Positions 8,392 to 17,203 of a stretch of DNA of 64,000 nucleotides are shown here, one piece after another (the first letter of the stretch is position 1; each line of letters starts with the position of its first letter). This stretch comes from Kutzneria buriramensis (GTDB lineage Bacteria; Actinomycetota; Actinomycetes; Mycobacteriales; Pseudonocardiaceae): the NCBI RefSeq assembly GCF_003387475.1, contig NZ_QUNO01000004.1:496001-560000 (forward strand), written 5' to 3'. A program made the position numbers and the translations under genes. The notes under the pieces are model-generated. The model was given only the letters and a program-made list of their open reading frames with translations. It made no database searches and had not been told where the DNA came from.

Positions 8392-9177
8392 GTGCTGCTG
8401 TGCGTCGACATCGGCAACACCAACATCTCGCTGGGCCTGTACCGGGGCGAGGAGCTGGTGCACGACTGGCGGATGCGGACCGACGCACGGATGACGGCCG
8501 ACGAGCTGGCGCTGGGCATGCGAGGCATGCTCGGCCCGCTCGCCGACAAGGTGACCGGGGTGTCGGCGTTGTCCACCGTGCCGGCCGTGCTGCGTGAACT
8601 GCGAGTGATGCTCGGCCGCTACTACGGCGACGTGCCGCGCATCGTCGTGCAGCAGGGCGTGCGCACCGGAGTGCCGCTGCTGGTCGACAACCCGCGTGAG
8701 GTGGGCGGCGACCGGCTGGTCAACACCATGGCCGCGCACCACCTGTTCGGCACCGCCTGCGTGGTGGTGGACTTCGGCACGTCGACCAACATCGACGTGT
8801 CCACGGCCAAGGGCGAGTTCATCGGCGGGGCCTTCGCGCCCGGCATCGAGATCTCCGTGGACGCGCTCGCCGCCCGGGCCGCCCAGCTGCGCAAGGTCGA
8901 GCTGGTGCGGCCGCGGTCGGTGATCGGCAAGAACACCGTGGAGTGTCTCCAGTCGGGCATCCTCTACGGCTTCACCGGCCAGGTCGACGGCCTGGTCCGG
9001 CGGATCACCGCCGAGCTGGCGGCGTCCGGCGCCGGGCCGGTCACGGTGATCGGCACCGGCGGCCTGGCCCCGCTCGTTGTGGGGGAGTCGGAGACGATCG
9101 AGCATCACGTTCCGGAACTCACCCTGCTGGGCCTGCGCCTGGTCTACGAGCGCAACGTCTCCCAGCCGTCTTTTTAA
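8392..9177 (+). CDS. coaX: Type III pantothenate kinase CoaX
   Basis: 261 residues. It phosphorylates pantothenate, the first step of CoA synthesis, and needs a monovalent cation. The ASKHA-fold phosphate loop DIGNTNISLGL (5-15), the catalytic region DNPREVGGDR, VVDFGTSTNIDV and GGAFAPGIE are all present. The normal C-terminal LGLRLVYERNV is followed by only five residues. The GTG start is six bases after panD. The sequence directly after the TAA is the truncated body of a histidine kinase in another frame, so the original downstream junction has been rearranged, but coaX itself looks complete. Confidence 0.95.
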   Translation: MLLCVDIGNTNISLGLYRGEELVHDWRMRTDARMTADELALGMRGMLGPLADKVTGVSALSTVPAVLRELRVMLGRYYGDVPRIVVQQGVRTGVPLLVDNPREVGGDRLVNTMAAHHLFGTACVVVDFGTSTNIDVSTAKGEFIGGAFAPGIEISVDALAARAAQLRKVELVRPRSVIGKNTVECLQSGILYGFTGQVDGLVRRITAELAASGAGPVTVIGTGGLAPLVVGESETIEHHVPELTLLGLRLVYERNVSQPSF

Positions 9178-9830
9178 GGCACCTCGACCTGGCCGACGAG
9201 ATCGCCGGCAGCGCCGACCCGCTCACCCCCGAGCTCGTGCGCGACGCCCGCACCCAGGCCCATGCGCTGAAGGCGCTGGTCAACGACCTGATCGACCTCG
9301 CCCGCTACACGAGCGTCGAGTCCCACACCGAGGACACCCGGCTCGACCTGCTCACCCAGCAGGTCGTCGACCGCACGATGGCGCTGGCCACCGTCACGAC
9401 CCGAGGCATCGGCTTCCGGCTCGACCTCGAACCGTGCCTGGCCCGGGTGGATCCCGACGCCATGCACCGGGCCGTCGCCAACCTCCTCGACAACGCCGTC
9501 AAGTGGGGCCCCGCCGGCGGCGCGATCCTCGTTGAGCTGCGCCGCACCGCCGGCGGCCACGTCGAACTCGGCGTCCAGGACCACGGGCCGGGTATCCCGC
9601 CCGAGGATCTGTCACGCGTCTTCGACCGCTTCTACCGGTCGCCGGCCGCGCGGGCCATGCCCGGCTCCGGCCTGGGGCTGGCGATAGTCCGTCAGATTGC
9701 CGAACAACACGGCGGCACGGTCAGCGCCGTCCCCAGCTCGACCGGCGCTCACATCCTGATGCGCCTGCCCCTGAGCCCGAGCGACCTTCAGGAGCGGATG
9801 GTCCGGAGCACCTCGACCCGCAGCGGGTAG
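9178..9830 (+). pseudogene. 5'-truncated sensor histidine kinase (DHp remnant + HATPase)
   Basis: The frame ending at TAG 9828-9830 encodes the second half of a histidine-kinase dimerisation helix pair and a complete ATP-binding domain: N box NLLDNAVKWG, G1 DHGPGIP, F box RVFDRFYRS, G2 GSGLGLAIV. Missing are any sensor or membrane region and the phosphoacceptor H box (SHELRTPL type). The frame runs straight back into the 3' end of coaX without a plausible start; the first in-frame GTG is 9237. No response regulator is adjacent. It is best read as a deletion remnant fused behind coaX. Its last 43 bases overlap the convergent methyltransferase gene. Confidence 0.75.
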
Positions 9831-10555
9831 TCGAACTCGCCCTCGGCGGTCTCCGGCCTCGACTTCAGGAACGCCAGCATCCGGTCCAGGGTCTCCGTCC
9901 GCAGCGGCTCGTCCATGGTCAGGAACAGCGAATGTGTCTCGGCCGTCGCCACCAGCGACTCCGCCGTCCGCCGCTGGCTGTGTTTGAACTCGGCCCGTGC
10001 CAGCGGCCCGAACGGCCCCAGCTCCACCGGCAGGTCGATGCCCTTCTTGTTCGGCACGTTGTCGGTTTCGATCTTGGTCGCGGTGTGCAGCCGGTCCAGG
10101 TTCCTGACCCAGTCCACGCTCACGTCGTCGTCGTTCCAGACGCCGGCCAGCACGCCGCCGGGCCGCAGCACGCGGCCGAGTTCCGGCATCGAACGCGTGT
10201 GGTCGAACCAGTGCATGGCCTGCCCGGCCAGCACGGCGTCGACGGAGCCGTCCGGCAGCGGGATGTCCTCGGCGGTCCCGGCCAGCGCCTGGACCTCCGG
10301 CATCCGCGCCGACAGCTCGGCCCGCATCGCGTCGTCCGGCTCGACGGCCACCACCTCGACGCCCAGCGAGGCGATCACCGCCGTCAGCTTTCCGGTGCCG
10401 GCGGCCAGGTCCAGCACCCGCGGCGCGGCCGCGAGAACCGGCTCCAGCGCCCACCGCACCGCCGCCGCCGGGTAGTCCGGCCGGTGCTCCGCATAGTCCG
10501 CCGCCCGGCGGCCGAACGACGATGCCCTCTTTGCGATCATCTCGTCACTTGTCAC
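9788..10555 (-). CDS. Class I SAM-dependent methyltransferase
   Basis: 255 residues. An N-terminal SFGRRAADYAEHRPDYP segment typical of one bacterial methyltransferase group is followed by the SAM loop VLDLAAGTGKLT, the acidic VEPDD motif, GTAEDIPLPDGSVDAV and QAMHWFD, and LRPGG (motif IV/post-IV). The substrate is unknown. The GTG at 10555 is used; an ATG at 10540 would remove five residues. It is divergent from lysS with a 54-bp gap and convergent with the kinase remnant. It is absent at this place in M. tuberculosis, so it belongs to the accessory insertions in the block. Confidence 0.8.
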   Translation of the reverse strand: MTSDEMIAKRASSFGRRAADYAEHRPDYPAAAVRWALEPVLAAAPRVLDLAAGTGKLTAVIASLGVEVVAVEPDDAMRAELSARMPEVQALAGTAEDIPLPDGSVDAVLAGQAMHWFDHTRSMPELGRVLRPGGVLAGVWNDDDVSVDWVRNLDRLHTATKIETDNVPNKKGIDLPVELGPFGPLARAEFKHSQRRTAESLVATAETHSLFLTMDEPLRTETLDRMLAFLKSRPETAEGEFDYPLRVEVLRTIRS

Positions 10556-10609
10556 GGCGCGAGTATCCCGATAGTGGTCACGGCCGGCGACTACGTAACC
10601 TTGTGAGCC

Positions 10610-12118
10610 GTGACCGAACAGACCCCTTCCCATTCCGCCACGGACGACGACCTTCCCGAGCAGCTCCGCATCCGCCGGGAGAAGCGTGCGCGGATGCTGG
10701 AACGGGGCGTGTCGCCCTATCCGGTCGAGCTGCCGCGCACCCACTCGCTGCTCGAGGTCCGTGAATCCCACACGGATCTCGCGCCCGACACCGCGACCGG
10801 CGACATCGTCGGCGTCACCGGCCGAGTGATGTTCATCCGGAACACCGGCAAGCTGTGCTTCGCCACGTTGCGTGAGGGCGACGGAACCGAACTCCAGGCG
10901 ATGCTGAGCCTCGCACAGGTCGGCGAGGAGTCCCTTTCCGAGTGGAAGGCGACCGTCGACCTCGGCGATCACGTATTCGTGCACGGAGAGGTCATCACCT
11001 CGCGTCGCGGCGAACTCTCGGTGATGGCCGACGAGTGGCGGATGGCGGCCAAGTCGGTTCGCCCGCTGCCCGTCGCGCACAAGGAGCTGGCCGAGGAAAC
11101 GCGCATTCGGCAGCGTTACGTCGACCTGATCCTGCGGCCGCAGGCCATGGAGACGGTGCGCACCCGCGCCGGCGTTGTGCGTTCCCTGCGCGATTCGTTC
11201 CACGCCCGGGGTTTCCTCGAAGTCGAGACGCCGATGCTGCAAACGTTGCAGGGCGGCGCGTCCGCGCGCCCGTTCGTCACGCACTCGAACGCGCTCGGGA
11301 TTGACCTGTTCCTGCGGATCGCGCCGGAACTGTACCTGAAGCGCTGTGTGGTCGGCGGTATCGAGAAGGTCTTCGAGATCAACAGGAACTTCCGGAACGA
11401 GGGATCCGACTCCTCGCACTCGCCGGAGTTCGCGATGCTCGAGTTCTACCAGGCTTATGGCACTTACGACTCGATGGCCGTGCTGACCAGGCAGCTGATC
11501 CAGGAGGCCGCGCAGGCCGTGCACGGCACCCAGGTCGTGACCCTGGCCGACGGCAGCGAGTACGACCTGTCCGGCGAGTGGACCGCGCTGACCATGTACG
11601 GGTCGCTGTCCGAGGCGCTGGACTCGGAGATCACCCCGGAGACCCCGGCCGAGCTGCTGCGCAAGCACGCCGACGAGCGCGGCCTGGAGACCGATCCCAA
11701 GCTCGGCCACGGAAAGCTCGTGGAGGAACTGTGGGAGCATCTGATCGGCAACCACCTGCACGCGCCGACATTCGTGCGCGATTTCCCGGTGGAGACCTCG
11801 CCGCTGACCCGCGAGCACCGCGATACGCCGGGACTGGCCGAGAAGTGGGACCTCTACGTCCGCGGATTCGAGCTGGCCACCGGTTACTCCGAGTTGGTCG
11901 ATCCGGTGGTGGAGCGCCAGCGGTTGACCGACCAGGCGCGGCTGGCCGCGGCCGGCGACGACGAGGCGATGCCGGTCGATGAGGACTTTCTGCGTTCGCT
12001 GGAGTACGGAATGCCACCGAGCGGTGGTGTCGGAATGGGCATCGATCGGCTGCTGATGGCGCTCACCGGTCTCGGTATCCGGGAGACGATCCTGTTCCCA
12101 CTCGTGCGACCCGAATGA
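10610..12118 (+). CDS. lysS: Lysyl-tRNA synthetase, class II
   Basis: 502 residues. It charges tRNA-Lys in the cytoplasm. The OB-fold anticodon domain occupies residues 55-160. The three class II motifs follow: motif 1 [10 protein letters not shown], motif 2 [20 protein letters not shown] and motif 3 [13 protein letters not shown]. The GTG start at 10610 is used. The coaX-lysS-lsr2-clpC order matches M. tuberculosis Rv3600c-Rv3596c. The codon pattern is less extreme in GC than in neighbouring accessory genes, as expected for a highly expressed gene. Confidence 0.96.
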   Translation: MTEQTPSHSATDDDLPEQLRIRREKRARMLERGVSPYPVELPRTHSLLEVRESHTDLAPDTATGDIVGVTGRVMFIRNTGKLCFATLREGDGTELQAMLSLAQVGEESLSEWKATVDLGDHVFVHGEVITSRRGELSVMADEWRMAAKSVRPLPVAHKELAEETRIRQRYVDLILRPQAMETVRTRAGVVRSLRDSFHARGFLEVETPMLQTLQGGASARPFVTHSNALGIDLFLRIAPELYLKRCVVGGIEKVFEINRNFRNEGSDSSHSPEFAMLEFYQAYGTYDSMAVLTRQLIQEAAQAVHGTQVVTLADGSEYDLSGEWTALTMYGSLSEALDSEITPETPAELLRKHADERGLETDPKLGHGKLVEELWEHLIGNHLHAPTFVRDFPVETSPLTREHRDTPGLAEKWDLYVRGFELATGYSELVDPVVERQRLTDQARLAAAGDDEAMPVDEDFLRSLEYGMPPSGGVGMGIDRLLMALTGLGIRETILFPLVRPE

Positions 12119-12137
12119 GGTGATTCGGCGGCTGCCA

Positions 12138-12168
12138 TTGACGGAACGCGATAGATATGCGCTAATCT
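12138..12168 (+). promoter_or_regulatory. Candidate lsr2 promoter
   Basis: A TTGACG hexamer (12138-12143) and TAATCT (12163-12168) are separated by 19 bp in an unusually AT-rich stretch about 75 bp before the lsr2 start. This resembles a housekeeping sigma promoter with a slightly long spacer. No transcript start is known. Confidence 0.4.
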
Positions 12169-12241
12169 GTTCCCAAGACAGATTTTCCGGGCAGCCGCCG
12201 ATGGACCCTTTCCGCGGCGCACGTTGCGTAGGAGGCCGCTC

Positions 12242-12592
12242 ATGGCGCAGAAGGTCACTGTCGCCCTGATCGACGATCTGGACGGGTCCGAGGCGAGTGA
12301 GACTCTCGAGTTCGCACTCGACGGCGTGTCCTACCAGATCGATCTTTCGGCAAAGAATGCCGGCAAGTTGCGCGACGGATTGGCGTCATTCGTCGCGTCG
12401 GCCCGCCGCTCCGGCGGCCGCAAGCGCGGCCCCGGCCGCGTCGCGAGCGGCCCGAGCAAGGCCCGTCCGGCGGCCGCGGACCGCGAGCAGAACCAGGCGA
12501 TCCGGGAATGGGCCCGCAAGCAGGGCATGAAGGTGTCCGACCGGGGTCGCATCCCGGCCGAGGTGCTCGACGCCTACCACCAGCAGGCCTGA
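12242..12592 (+). CDS. lsr2: Nucleoid-associated protein and H-NS-like silencer Lsr2
   Basis: 116 residues. Lsr2 bridges AT-rich DNA and silences horizontally acquired genes in actinobacteria. The N-terminal dimerisation domain ([16 protein letters not shown]...) is followed by a basic Gly/Arg/Pro linker (about 60-85) and the C-terminal DNA-binding domain. That domain has the helix IREWARKQG and the minor-groove hook SDRGRIP (RGR). Length and layout match the family. The ATG at 12242 is preceded by a GTAGGAGGCC ribosome binding site. Confidence 0.97.
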   Translation: MAQKVTVALIDDLDGSEASETLEFALDGVSYQIDLSAKNAGKLRDGLASFVASARRSGGRKRGPGRVASGPSKARPAAADREQNQAIREWARKQGMKVSDRGRIPAEVLDAYHQQA

Positions 12593-12606
12593 CCGATGGT
12601 CCGCCC

Positions 12607-12636
12607 GAAGGGGCCGCCCGCCGGGGCGGCCCCTTC
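12607..12636 (+). terminator. Hairpin terminator after lsr2
   Basis: A perfect 13-bp stem (GAAGGGGCCGCCC at 12607-12619 pairing with 12624-12636) closes a four-base loop, 14 bases after the lsr2 stop. It is followed by a short T-containing stretch. Confidence 0.75.
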
Positions 12637-12650
12637 GCCGTTCTTGATGC

Positions 12651-12699
12651 AGGGAAGGACGCCTTACCCTCGTTCACCGCAGGGAAGGCGTCCTTCCCC
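12651..12699. repeat. Inverted repeat of GGGAAGGACGCCTT type
   Basis: Two arms, AGGGAAGGACGCCTTACCC (12651-12669) and AGGGAAGGCGTCCTTCCCC (12681-12699), are near-perfect inverted copies. Each arm is itself partly palindromic. The element lies between the lsr2 terminator and the iron box. It could be a bidirectional terminator or a short dispersed palindromic element; no second copy was found in the window. Confidence 0.6.
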
Positions 12700-12723
12700 G
12701 CATGCGTCAGACCCTCCATTGGG

Positions 12724-12742
12724 TTCGGTTAGGCTAACCGAA
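12724..12742. promoter_or_regulatory. Iron box (IdeR/DmdR-type operator)
   Basis: TTCGGTTAGGCTAACCGAA is a perfect 19-bp palindrome about a central G. It is very close to the actinobacterial iron-box consensus TTAGGTTAGGCTAACCTAA bound by Fe-loaded IdeR/DmdR1. It lies 18 bp before the GTG of the first FecCD permease and should repress the importer when iron is sufficient. Confidence 0.85.
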
Positions 12743-12759
12743 GTCGGAGAGGAGGGCTG

Positions 12760-13773
12760 GTGGGCGCACTCGCGCGGCGACGCCGTCGCCGCATCGTCGG
12801 CCTCCTCGTGCTGCTGGGTCTGGCCGCGCTGGCCTGCCTCGCCAGCATCGCCATCGGCTCCAAGCCCATCGCGCTGGACGCGGTCTGGCACGGACTGACC
12901 GCACCCACCGACACCGAGAACGACATCATCGTCCGATCCCTGCGTATTCCGCGGACGGAACTCGCGCTGCTGGCCGGGGCCGCGCTCGGCGTCGCCGGCG
13001 CGCTGATCCAGGGCCACACCCGCAACCCGCTGGCCGACCCCGGCCTGCTCGGCGTCACCAGCGGCGCCGCGTTCGCGGTGGTCGTCGGCATCTTCGCGTT
13101 CGGCCTGACCAGCCTGTACGGCTACGTCTGGCTGGCCTTCCTCGGCGCGGTGCTGACCACCGGCCTGGTGTTCCTGCTCGGCGCGGCCGGCCGCGGCGGG
13201 CCGACGCCGCTGACCCTGGCGCTGGCCGGGGCGGCGGTCAGCGCGCTGATGGTCGGCCTGATCTCGGCGATGGCCGTGATCGACCAGCAGAGCCTGGAGG
13301 CGTTCCGGTTCTGGCGGGTCGGCGCGGTCGCCGGCCGCGATCCCGTGATCATCGGGCAGGTGCTGCCGTTCCTGGCGGTGGGCCTGGTGCTGGCGCTGGC
13401 CAACGCGCCCGGGCTGAACGCGCTGTCGCTGGGGGAGGACGTGGCCCGCTCCATCGGCCAGCACGTGCTGCGGACGCGGGTGCTCGGCCTGGTCGCGATC
13501 ACCCTGCTCACCGGCGGCGCGGTCGCGGCGTGCGGGCCGATCGGCTTCGTCGGGCTGGTGGTGCCGCACGTCGCCCGGTACGTCACGGGCCCCGACCACC
13601 GCTGGCTGCTGCCGTACGCGGGGCTGATCGGCGCGGTGTTGCTGCTGGTCGCGGACATCATCGGCCGGGTGATCGCCTGGCCGGGTGAACTCCAGGTGGG
13701 CATCGTGCTGGCGTTGATCGGCGCGCCGGTGTTCGTCGCCATCGTCCGGCGGAAGCGGCTGGTGCGGCTGTGA
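12760..13773 (+). CDS. Iron-siderophore ABC transporter permease 1 (FecCD family)
   Basis: 337 residues with about nine to ten membrane helices. FecCD motifs visible: RIPRTELALLAGAALGVAGA (about 66-85), QGHTRNPLADPGLLGVTSGA, FWRVGAVAG, and the coupling region GPIGFVGLVVPHVAR. It forms half of the membrane pore for Fe-siderophore uptake. The GTG at 12760 follows GGAGAGGAGGG, a strong ribosome binding site, directly downstream of the iron box. The stop overlaps the next permease (GTGA). No substrate-binding lipoprotein gene is in this cluster. Confidence 0.92.
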   Translation: MGALARRRRRRIVGLLVLLGLAALACLASIAIGSKPIALDAVWHGLTAPTDTENDIIVRSLRIPRTELALLAGAALGVAGALIQGHTRNPLADPGLLGVTSGAAFAVVVGIFAFGLTSLYGYVWLAFLGAVLTTGLVFLLGAAGRGGPTPLTLALAGAAVSALMVGLISAMAVIDQQSLEAFRFWRVGAVAGRDPVIIGQVLPFLAVGLVLALANAPGLNALSLGEDVARSIGQHVLRTRVLGLVAITLLTGGAVAACGPIGFVGLVVPHVARYVTGPDHRWLLPYAGLIGAVLLLVADIIGRVIAWPGELQVGIVLALIGAPVFVAIVRRKRLVRL

Positions 13774-14825
13774 CGGCGCTGCACGGGGTGCGGATCGGCC
13801 CGGTCGGCCTGCGGTTCCGGCTGCGGCCGCTGGTGGTGCCGCTGGTCGCGCTGGCGTTGACGGTCTTCGCGGTGGCGCTGAGCATCCGGCTCGGCGACTT
13901 CCCGATGTCCGTCGGCGACGTGCTGCGGGTGCTGGCCGGTGCGGGCGACGCGACCGAGCAGTACATCGTCTTCGACCTGCGGCTGCCGCGGACGCTGACC
14001 GGCTTGCTGATCGGGGCCGCGTTCGGTGTCGCCGGCGCGATCACGCAGGCGATCTCCCGGAACCCGTTGGCCAGCCCCGACATCCTCGGCGTCACCCCGG
14101 GCGCCTCCGCCGGCGCGGTCGGCGTGATCGTGCTGGCAAGCGGCTTCGGTGGGGTGGCCAGCGTGGCCGGGGCGATCGGCCTGCCGGTGGCGGCGCTGAT
14201 CGGCGGCCTGGTGTCGGCCGCGCTGGTCTACGTCCTGGCCTGGCGGCGGGGCGTGGACGGGTACCGACTCGTGCTGGTCGGCATCGGCGTGCAGGCGTTC
14301 ATGCTCAACCTCACGTACTGGCTGCTGACCATCGGCGACGTCAGCCAGGCCGGGCAGGCGCTGGTGTGGATCACCGGCAGCCTGGACGCCCGCAGCTGGG
14401 CCGACCTCGTGCCGGTGGCCGTCGCGCTCGCCGTGTTCCTGCCGTTGGCGTTGGTCGGGGCGCATGTGCTCGGCGCGCTCCAGTTCGACGACGACACCGT
14501 CCGCAACCTGGGCGCCCGCGTCGAGCTGAGCCGGTTCGCGCTGATCCTCATCGCCGTAATGCTCGCGGCGATCGCCACGGCCGCCGCCGGCCCGGTGTTC
14601 TTCGTCGCGCTGGCCACGCCGCAGATCGCCCAGCGGCTCGCCGGCACCGCCCGGCCGCCGCTGGTGGCGTCGGCGGTCATCGGCGCGCTGCTGGTCAGCG
14701 TCTCGGATCTGGTGGCGCGGACGGCGTTCCCCATCGAGCTGCCGGTCGGCGTCGTCACGGCCGTGCTCGGCGCGCCCTACCTGATGTTCCTGATCATTCG
14801 TAAGCGCCGGGAGGTGCGGGCGTGA
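13770..14825 (+). CDS. Iron-siderophore ABC transporter permease 2 (FecCD family)
   Basis: 351 residues and the partner of the preceding permease. It shows the FecCD signature LRLPRTLTGLLIGAAFGVAG, then RNPLASPDILGVTPGASAGA, WITGSLDARSW, and AGPVFFVALATPQIAQRL as the ATPase-coupling loop. The GTG start overlaps the upstream stop by four bases. The pair resembles the FepD/FepG arrangement of heterodimeric siderophore importers. Confidence 0.92.
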   Translation: MTALHGVRIGPVGLRFRLRPLVVPLVALALTVFAVALSIRLGDFPMSVGDVLRVLAGAGDATEQYIVFDLRLPRTLTGLLIGAAFGVAGAITQAISRNPLASPDILGVTPGASAGAVGVIVLASGFGGVASVAGAIGLPVAALIGGLVSAALVYVLAWRRGVDGYRLVLVGIGVQAFMLNLTYWLLTIGDVSQAGQALVWITGSLDARSWADLVPVAVALAVFLPLALVGAHVLGALQFDDDTVRNLGARVELSRFALILIAVMLAAIATAAAGPVFFVALATPQIAQRLAGTARPPLVASAVIGALLVSVSDLVARTAFPIELPVGVVTAVLGAPYLMFLIIRKRREVRA

Positions 14826-15616
14826 CGCCACGACTGCGGGCCGAAGAGCTCCGCCTGGGCTACGGCGACTCGCTGGTCGTCGACGGCCTCGACCTGGACG
14901 TCGTCGGCGGCACCATCACCGCCGTGATCGGGCCCAACGGCTGCGGCAAGTCCACCCTGCTGCGGGCCATGGGCCGCCTGCTCGCGCCGCGCGGCGGGCA
15001 GGTGCTGCTGGACGGCAAACGTATCGACAAGATGCCGACCCGTGAGGTCGCCAGGCTGCTGGGCGTGCTGCCGCAGTCGCCGCAGGCCCCCGAGGGGTTG
15101 ACCGTCGCCGACCTAGTCGCCCGCGGCCGGCACCCGCACCAGGCCTGGTACCGGCAGTGGTCGTCCGACGACCACGCCGCCATCGACGAGGCGCTGGCCA
15201 TGACCGGCATGACCGACCTCGCCGACCGCACCCTGGACGAGCTGTCCGGCGGCCAGCGGCAGCGGGCATGGATCTCCATGGCGCTGGCCCAGGGCACCGA
15301 GCTGTTGCTGCTCGACGAGCCGACCACGTACCTGGACCTGGCCCACCAGGTCGACGTGCTGGATCTCGTGCAGCGGCTGCACGGCGAGCTGGGGCGGACC
15401 GTGGTGATGGTGTTGCACGACCTCAACCTCGCCGCCCGCTACGCCGACCGGCTCGTGGCGCTGCGGGCCGGCAAGATGGTCGCGCAGGGCCGGCCGCACG
15501 AGGTGCTGACCGAGGACCTGCTGCGGGAGGTCTTCGACCTGGAGGCCAAGGTCATCGACGACCCCGTCGCCGGCACCCCGCTGGTCGTGCCGGTCGGCAC
15601 CCGGCACCGCACCTAA
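14822..15616 (+). CDS. Iron-siderophore ABC transporter ATP-binding protein (FepC/FecE family)
   Basis: 264 residues. Walker A GPNGCGKST (about 38-46), Q-loop LPQSPQAPEG, signature LSGGQRQRAW, Walker B LLLLDEPTTYLDLAHQ and switch H in VLHDLNLAARYADR are all intact. It energises the two upstream permeases on the cytoplasmic face. The GTG overlaps the second permease stop by four bases, completing a three-gene operon. The absence of a binding protein means it must use one encoded elsewhere. Confidence 0.94.
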   Translation: MTPRLRAEELRLGYGDSLVVDGLDLDVVGGTITAVIGPNGCGKSTLLRAMGRLLAPRGGQVLLDGKRIDKMPTREVARLLGVLPQSPQAPEGLTVADLVARGRHPHQAWYRQWSSDDHAAIDEALAMTGMTDLADRTLDELSGGQRQRAWISMALAQGTELLLLDEPTTYLDLAHQVDVLDLVQRLHGELGRTVVMVLHDLNLAARYADRLVALRAGKMVAQGRPHEVLTEDLLREVFDLEAKVIDDPVAGTPLVVPVGTRHRT

Positions 15617-15618
15617 AA

Positions 15619-15675
15619 ACGCCACATGCGCTTCCTGCGTGGCGTCTGGTGCCAAGTAGGAAGCGCATGTGGCGT
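15619..15675. terminator. Long hairpin between convergent fecE-like and MFS genes
   Basis: An 18-bp perfect stem (ACGCCACATGCGCTTCCT, 15619-15636, pairing with 15658-15675) surrounds a 21-nt loop. It begins three bases after the ATPase stop and ends 49 bases before the MFS stop. Its position between converging genes suggests a bidirectional terminator. Confidence 0.7.
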
Positions 15676-15723
15676 CAACGGGTGGCTCGTCGACTCCCCC
15701 ACGGATACCGACGAGCCGGCGGG

Positions 15724-17187
15724 TCAGGCTTCGACCAGCTCCGGCTCCGGAGCGGTCACCACCGCCGCGCGCGGCTTGCGCAGGCCGGAGATGGAGACGG
15801 TGGCGATCAGGCCCAGCAGGGCCACGCCGGTGACGACGGCCAGCGCCGGGTGGTAGCTGGCGATGACCTCCGCGGTGGTGTGCGGGGTGACGGCGTTGAG
15901 CACCGCGGTCACCACCGCCAGCGCGATGGCCCCGCCGACCTGGAAGGACGTCTGGACCAGGCCGGCCGCCAGGCCCTGCTCGTCGTCGGCGACGCCGGTG
16001 GTGGCCTGCATGTTCAGCGCCGGGAAGGACAGCGCGAAGCCGATGCCCAGCAGGATCATGCTCGGCAGGATGGCCAGCGCGTAGTTCGGGTTGGCGTCGA
16101 TCTGGAGGAACAGCCCGTACGCGACGACGAACGAGGCCAGGCCCAGCGCGATCACGCGGCCGGAGCCGAAGCGGTTGACCAGGGCGCCGGTGCGCGGGCC
16201 GCCGAAGGCGACGATCAGGCCGGCCGGCAGGAACGCCAGCGCCATGCTCAGCGGCGACCAGTGCAGCAGCGACTGCATGTAGATGGTGCCGATGAACTGG
16301 AAGCCGGCGTACGAGCCGAAGACGGCCATCGCGGTGAGGTCGGCGGCGAGCACGTTCTTGTTGCGCAGGATGCCCAGCCGCAGCAGCGGGTGCGCGACCC
16401 GCCGCTCGATCAGCACGAAGGCGGCGGCCAGCGCGATGACCACGGCGAACGAGCCGAGCGTGAGCGGCGAGGCCCAGCCGACCGCGGACGCGGACACCAC
16501 GGTGTAGACGAGCAGCAGCAGCGCGAGCGTGCTGGTCACGGCGCCGGCGACGTCGTAGCCCTGGCGCGGGCCGTCGGGCCGGCCGTGGTTCGGGATGAGC
16601 CGGATGCCGAGCAGCAGCACGAGGATCGCGATCGGGGCCGGCATCAGGAAGGTCCAGCGCCAGCCGACCTCGGTCATCAGGCCGCCGAGGATCAGGCCGG
16701 AGGAGAAGCCGCTGGCCCCGAAGGCCGTGTAGATGGACAGCGCCCGGTTGCGGGACGGGCCCTCCGGGAACGTGGTGGTGATGATCGACAGGCCGGCGGG
16801 CGCGGTGAACGCGGCGGCCATGCCCTTCACGAAGCGGGCGGCGATCAGCAGCGTCGGGTCGTCGACCAGGCCGCCGAGCAGCGACGCGGCCGCGAACACG
16901 CCGAGCGCGACGAGCAGGACCTGGCGGCGGCCGAGCAGGTCGGCGGTGCGGCCGCCGAGCAGCAGGAAGCCGCCGTAGCCGAGCACGTAGCCGCTGATCA
17001 CCCATTGCAGGGACGAGGTGGACATGTGCAGCTCGGAACCGATCGAGGGCAGCGCGACGCCGACCATGGAGACGTCGAGGCCGTCCAGGAACAGCACGCC
17101 GCACAGCAGCATCAATGCCGCCCACAGGCTCGCGGGCCAGCGCGTGCCGGGCTGGGCGGACAGGACGGGTGTTGCCGTTGTGGTCAC
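15724..17187 (-). CDS. MFS drug/proton antiporter, DHA2 (EmrB/QacA) type, 14 TM
   Basis: About 487 residues with fourteen hydrophobic segments. It shows the DHA2 features LDGLDVSMVGVALPSIG in TM1, WVISGYVLGYGGFLLLGGR in TM2, and the loop 2-3 motif GGRTADLLGRRQ. It probably exports hydrophobic compounds. The GTG at 17187 is chosen because the alternative ATG at 17214 would place the first nine codons inside the intergenic operator-like repeats. It is divergent from a MarR gene, the usual arrangement for a repressor and its efflux pump. Confidence 0.88.
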   Translation of the reverse strand: MTTTATPVLSAQPGTRWPASLWAALMLLCGVLFLDGLDVSMVGVALPSIGSELHMSTSSLQWVISGYVLGYGGFLLLGGRTADLLGRRQVLLVALGVFAAASLLGGLVDDPTLLIAARFVKGMAAAFTAPAGLSIITTTFPEGPSRNRALSIYTAFGASGFSSGLILGGLMTEVGWRWTFLMPAPIAILVLLLGIRLIPNHGRPDGPRQGYDVAGAVTSTLALLLLVYTVVSASAVGWASPLTLGSFAVVIALAAAFVLIERRVAHPLLRLGILRNKNVLAADLTAMAVFGSYAGFQFIGTIYMQSLLHWSPLSMALAFLPAGLIVAFGGPRTGALVNRFGSGRVIALGLASFVVAYGLFLQIDANPNYALAILPSMILLGIGFALSFPALNMQATTGVADDEQGLAAGLVQTSFQVGGAIALAVVTAVLNAVTPHTTAEVIASYHPALAVVTGVALLGLIATVSISGLRKPRAAVVTAPEPELVEA

Positions 17188-17203
17188 GAGGACGAAGACT
17201 ACA

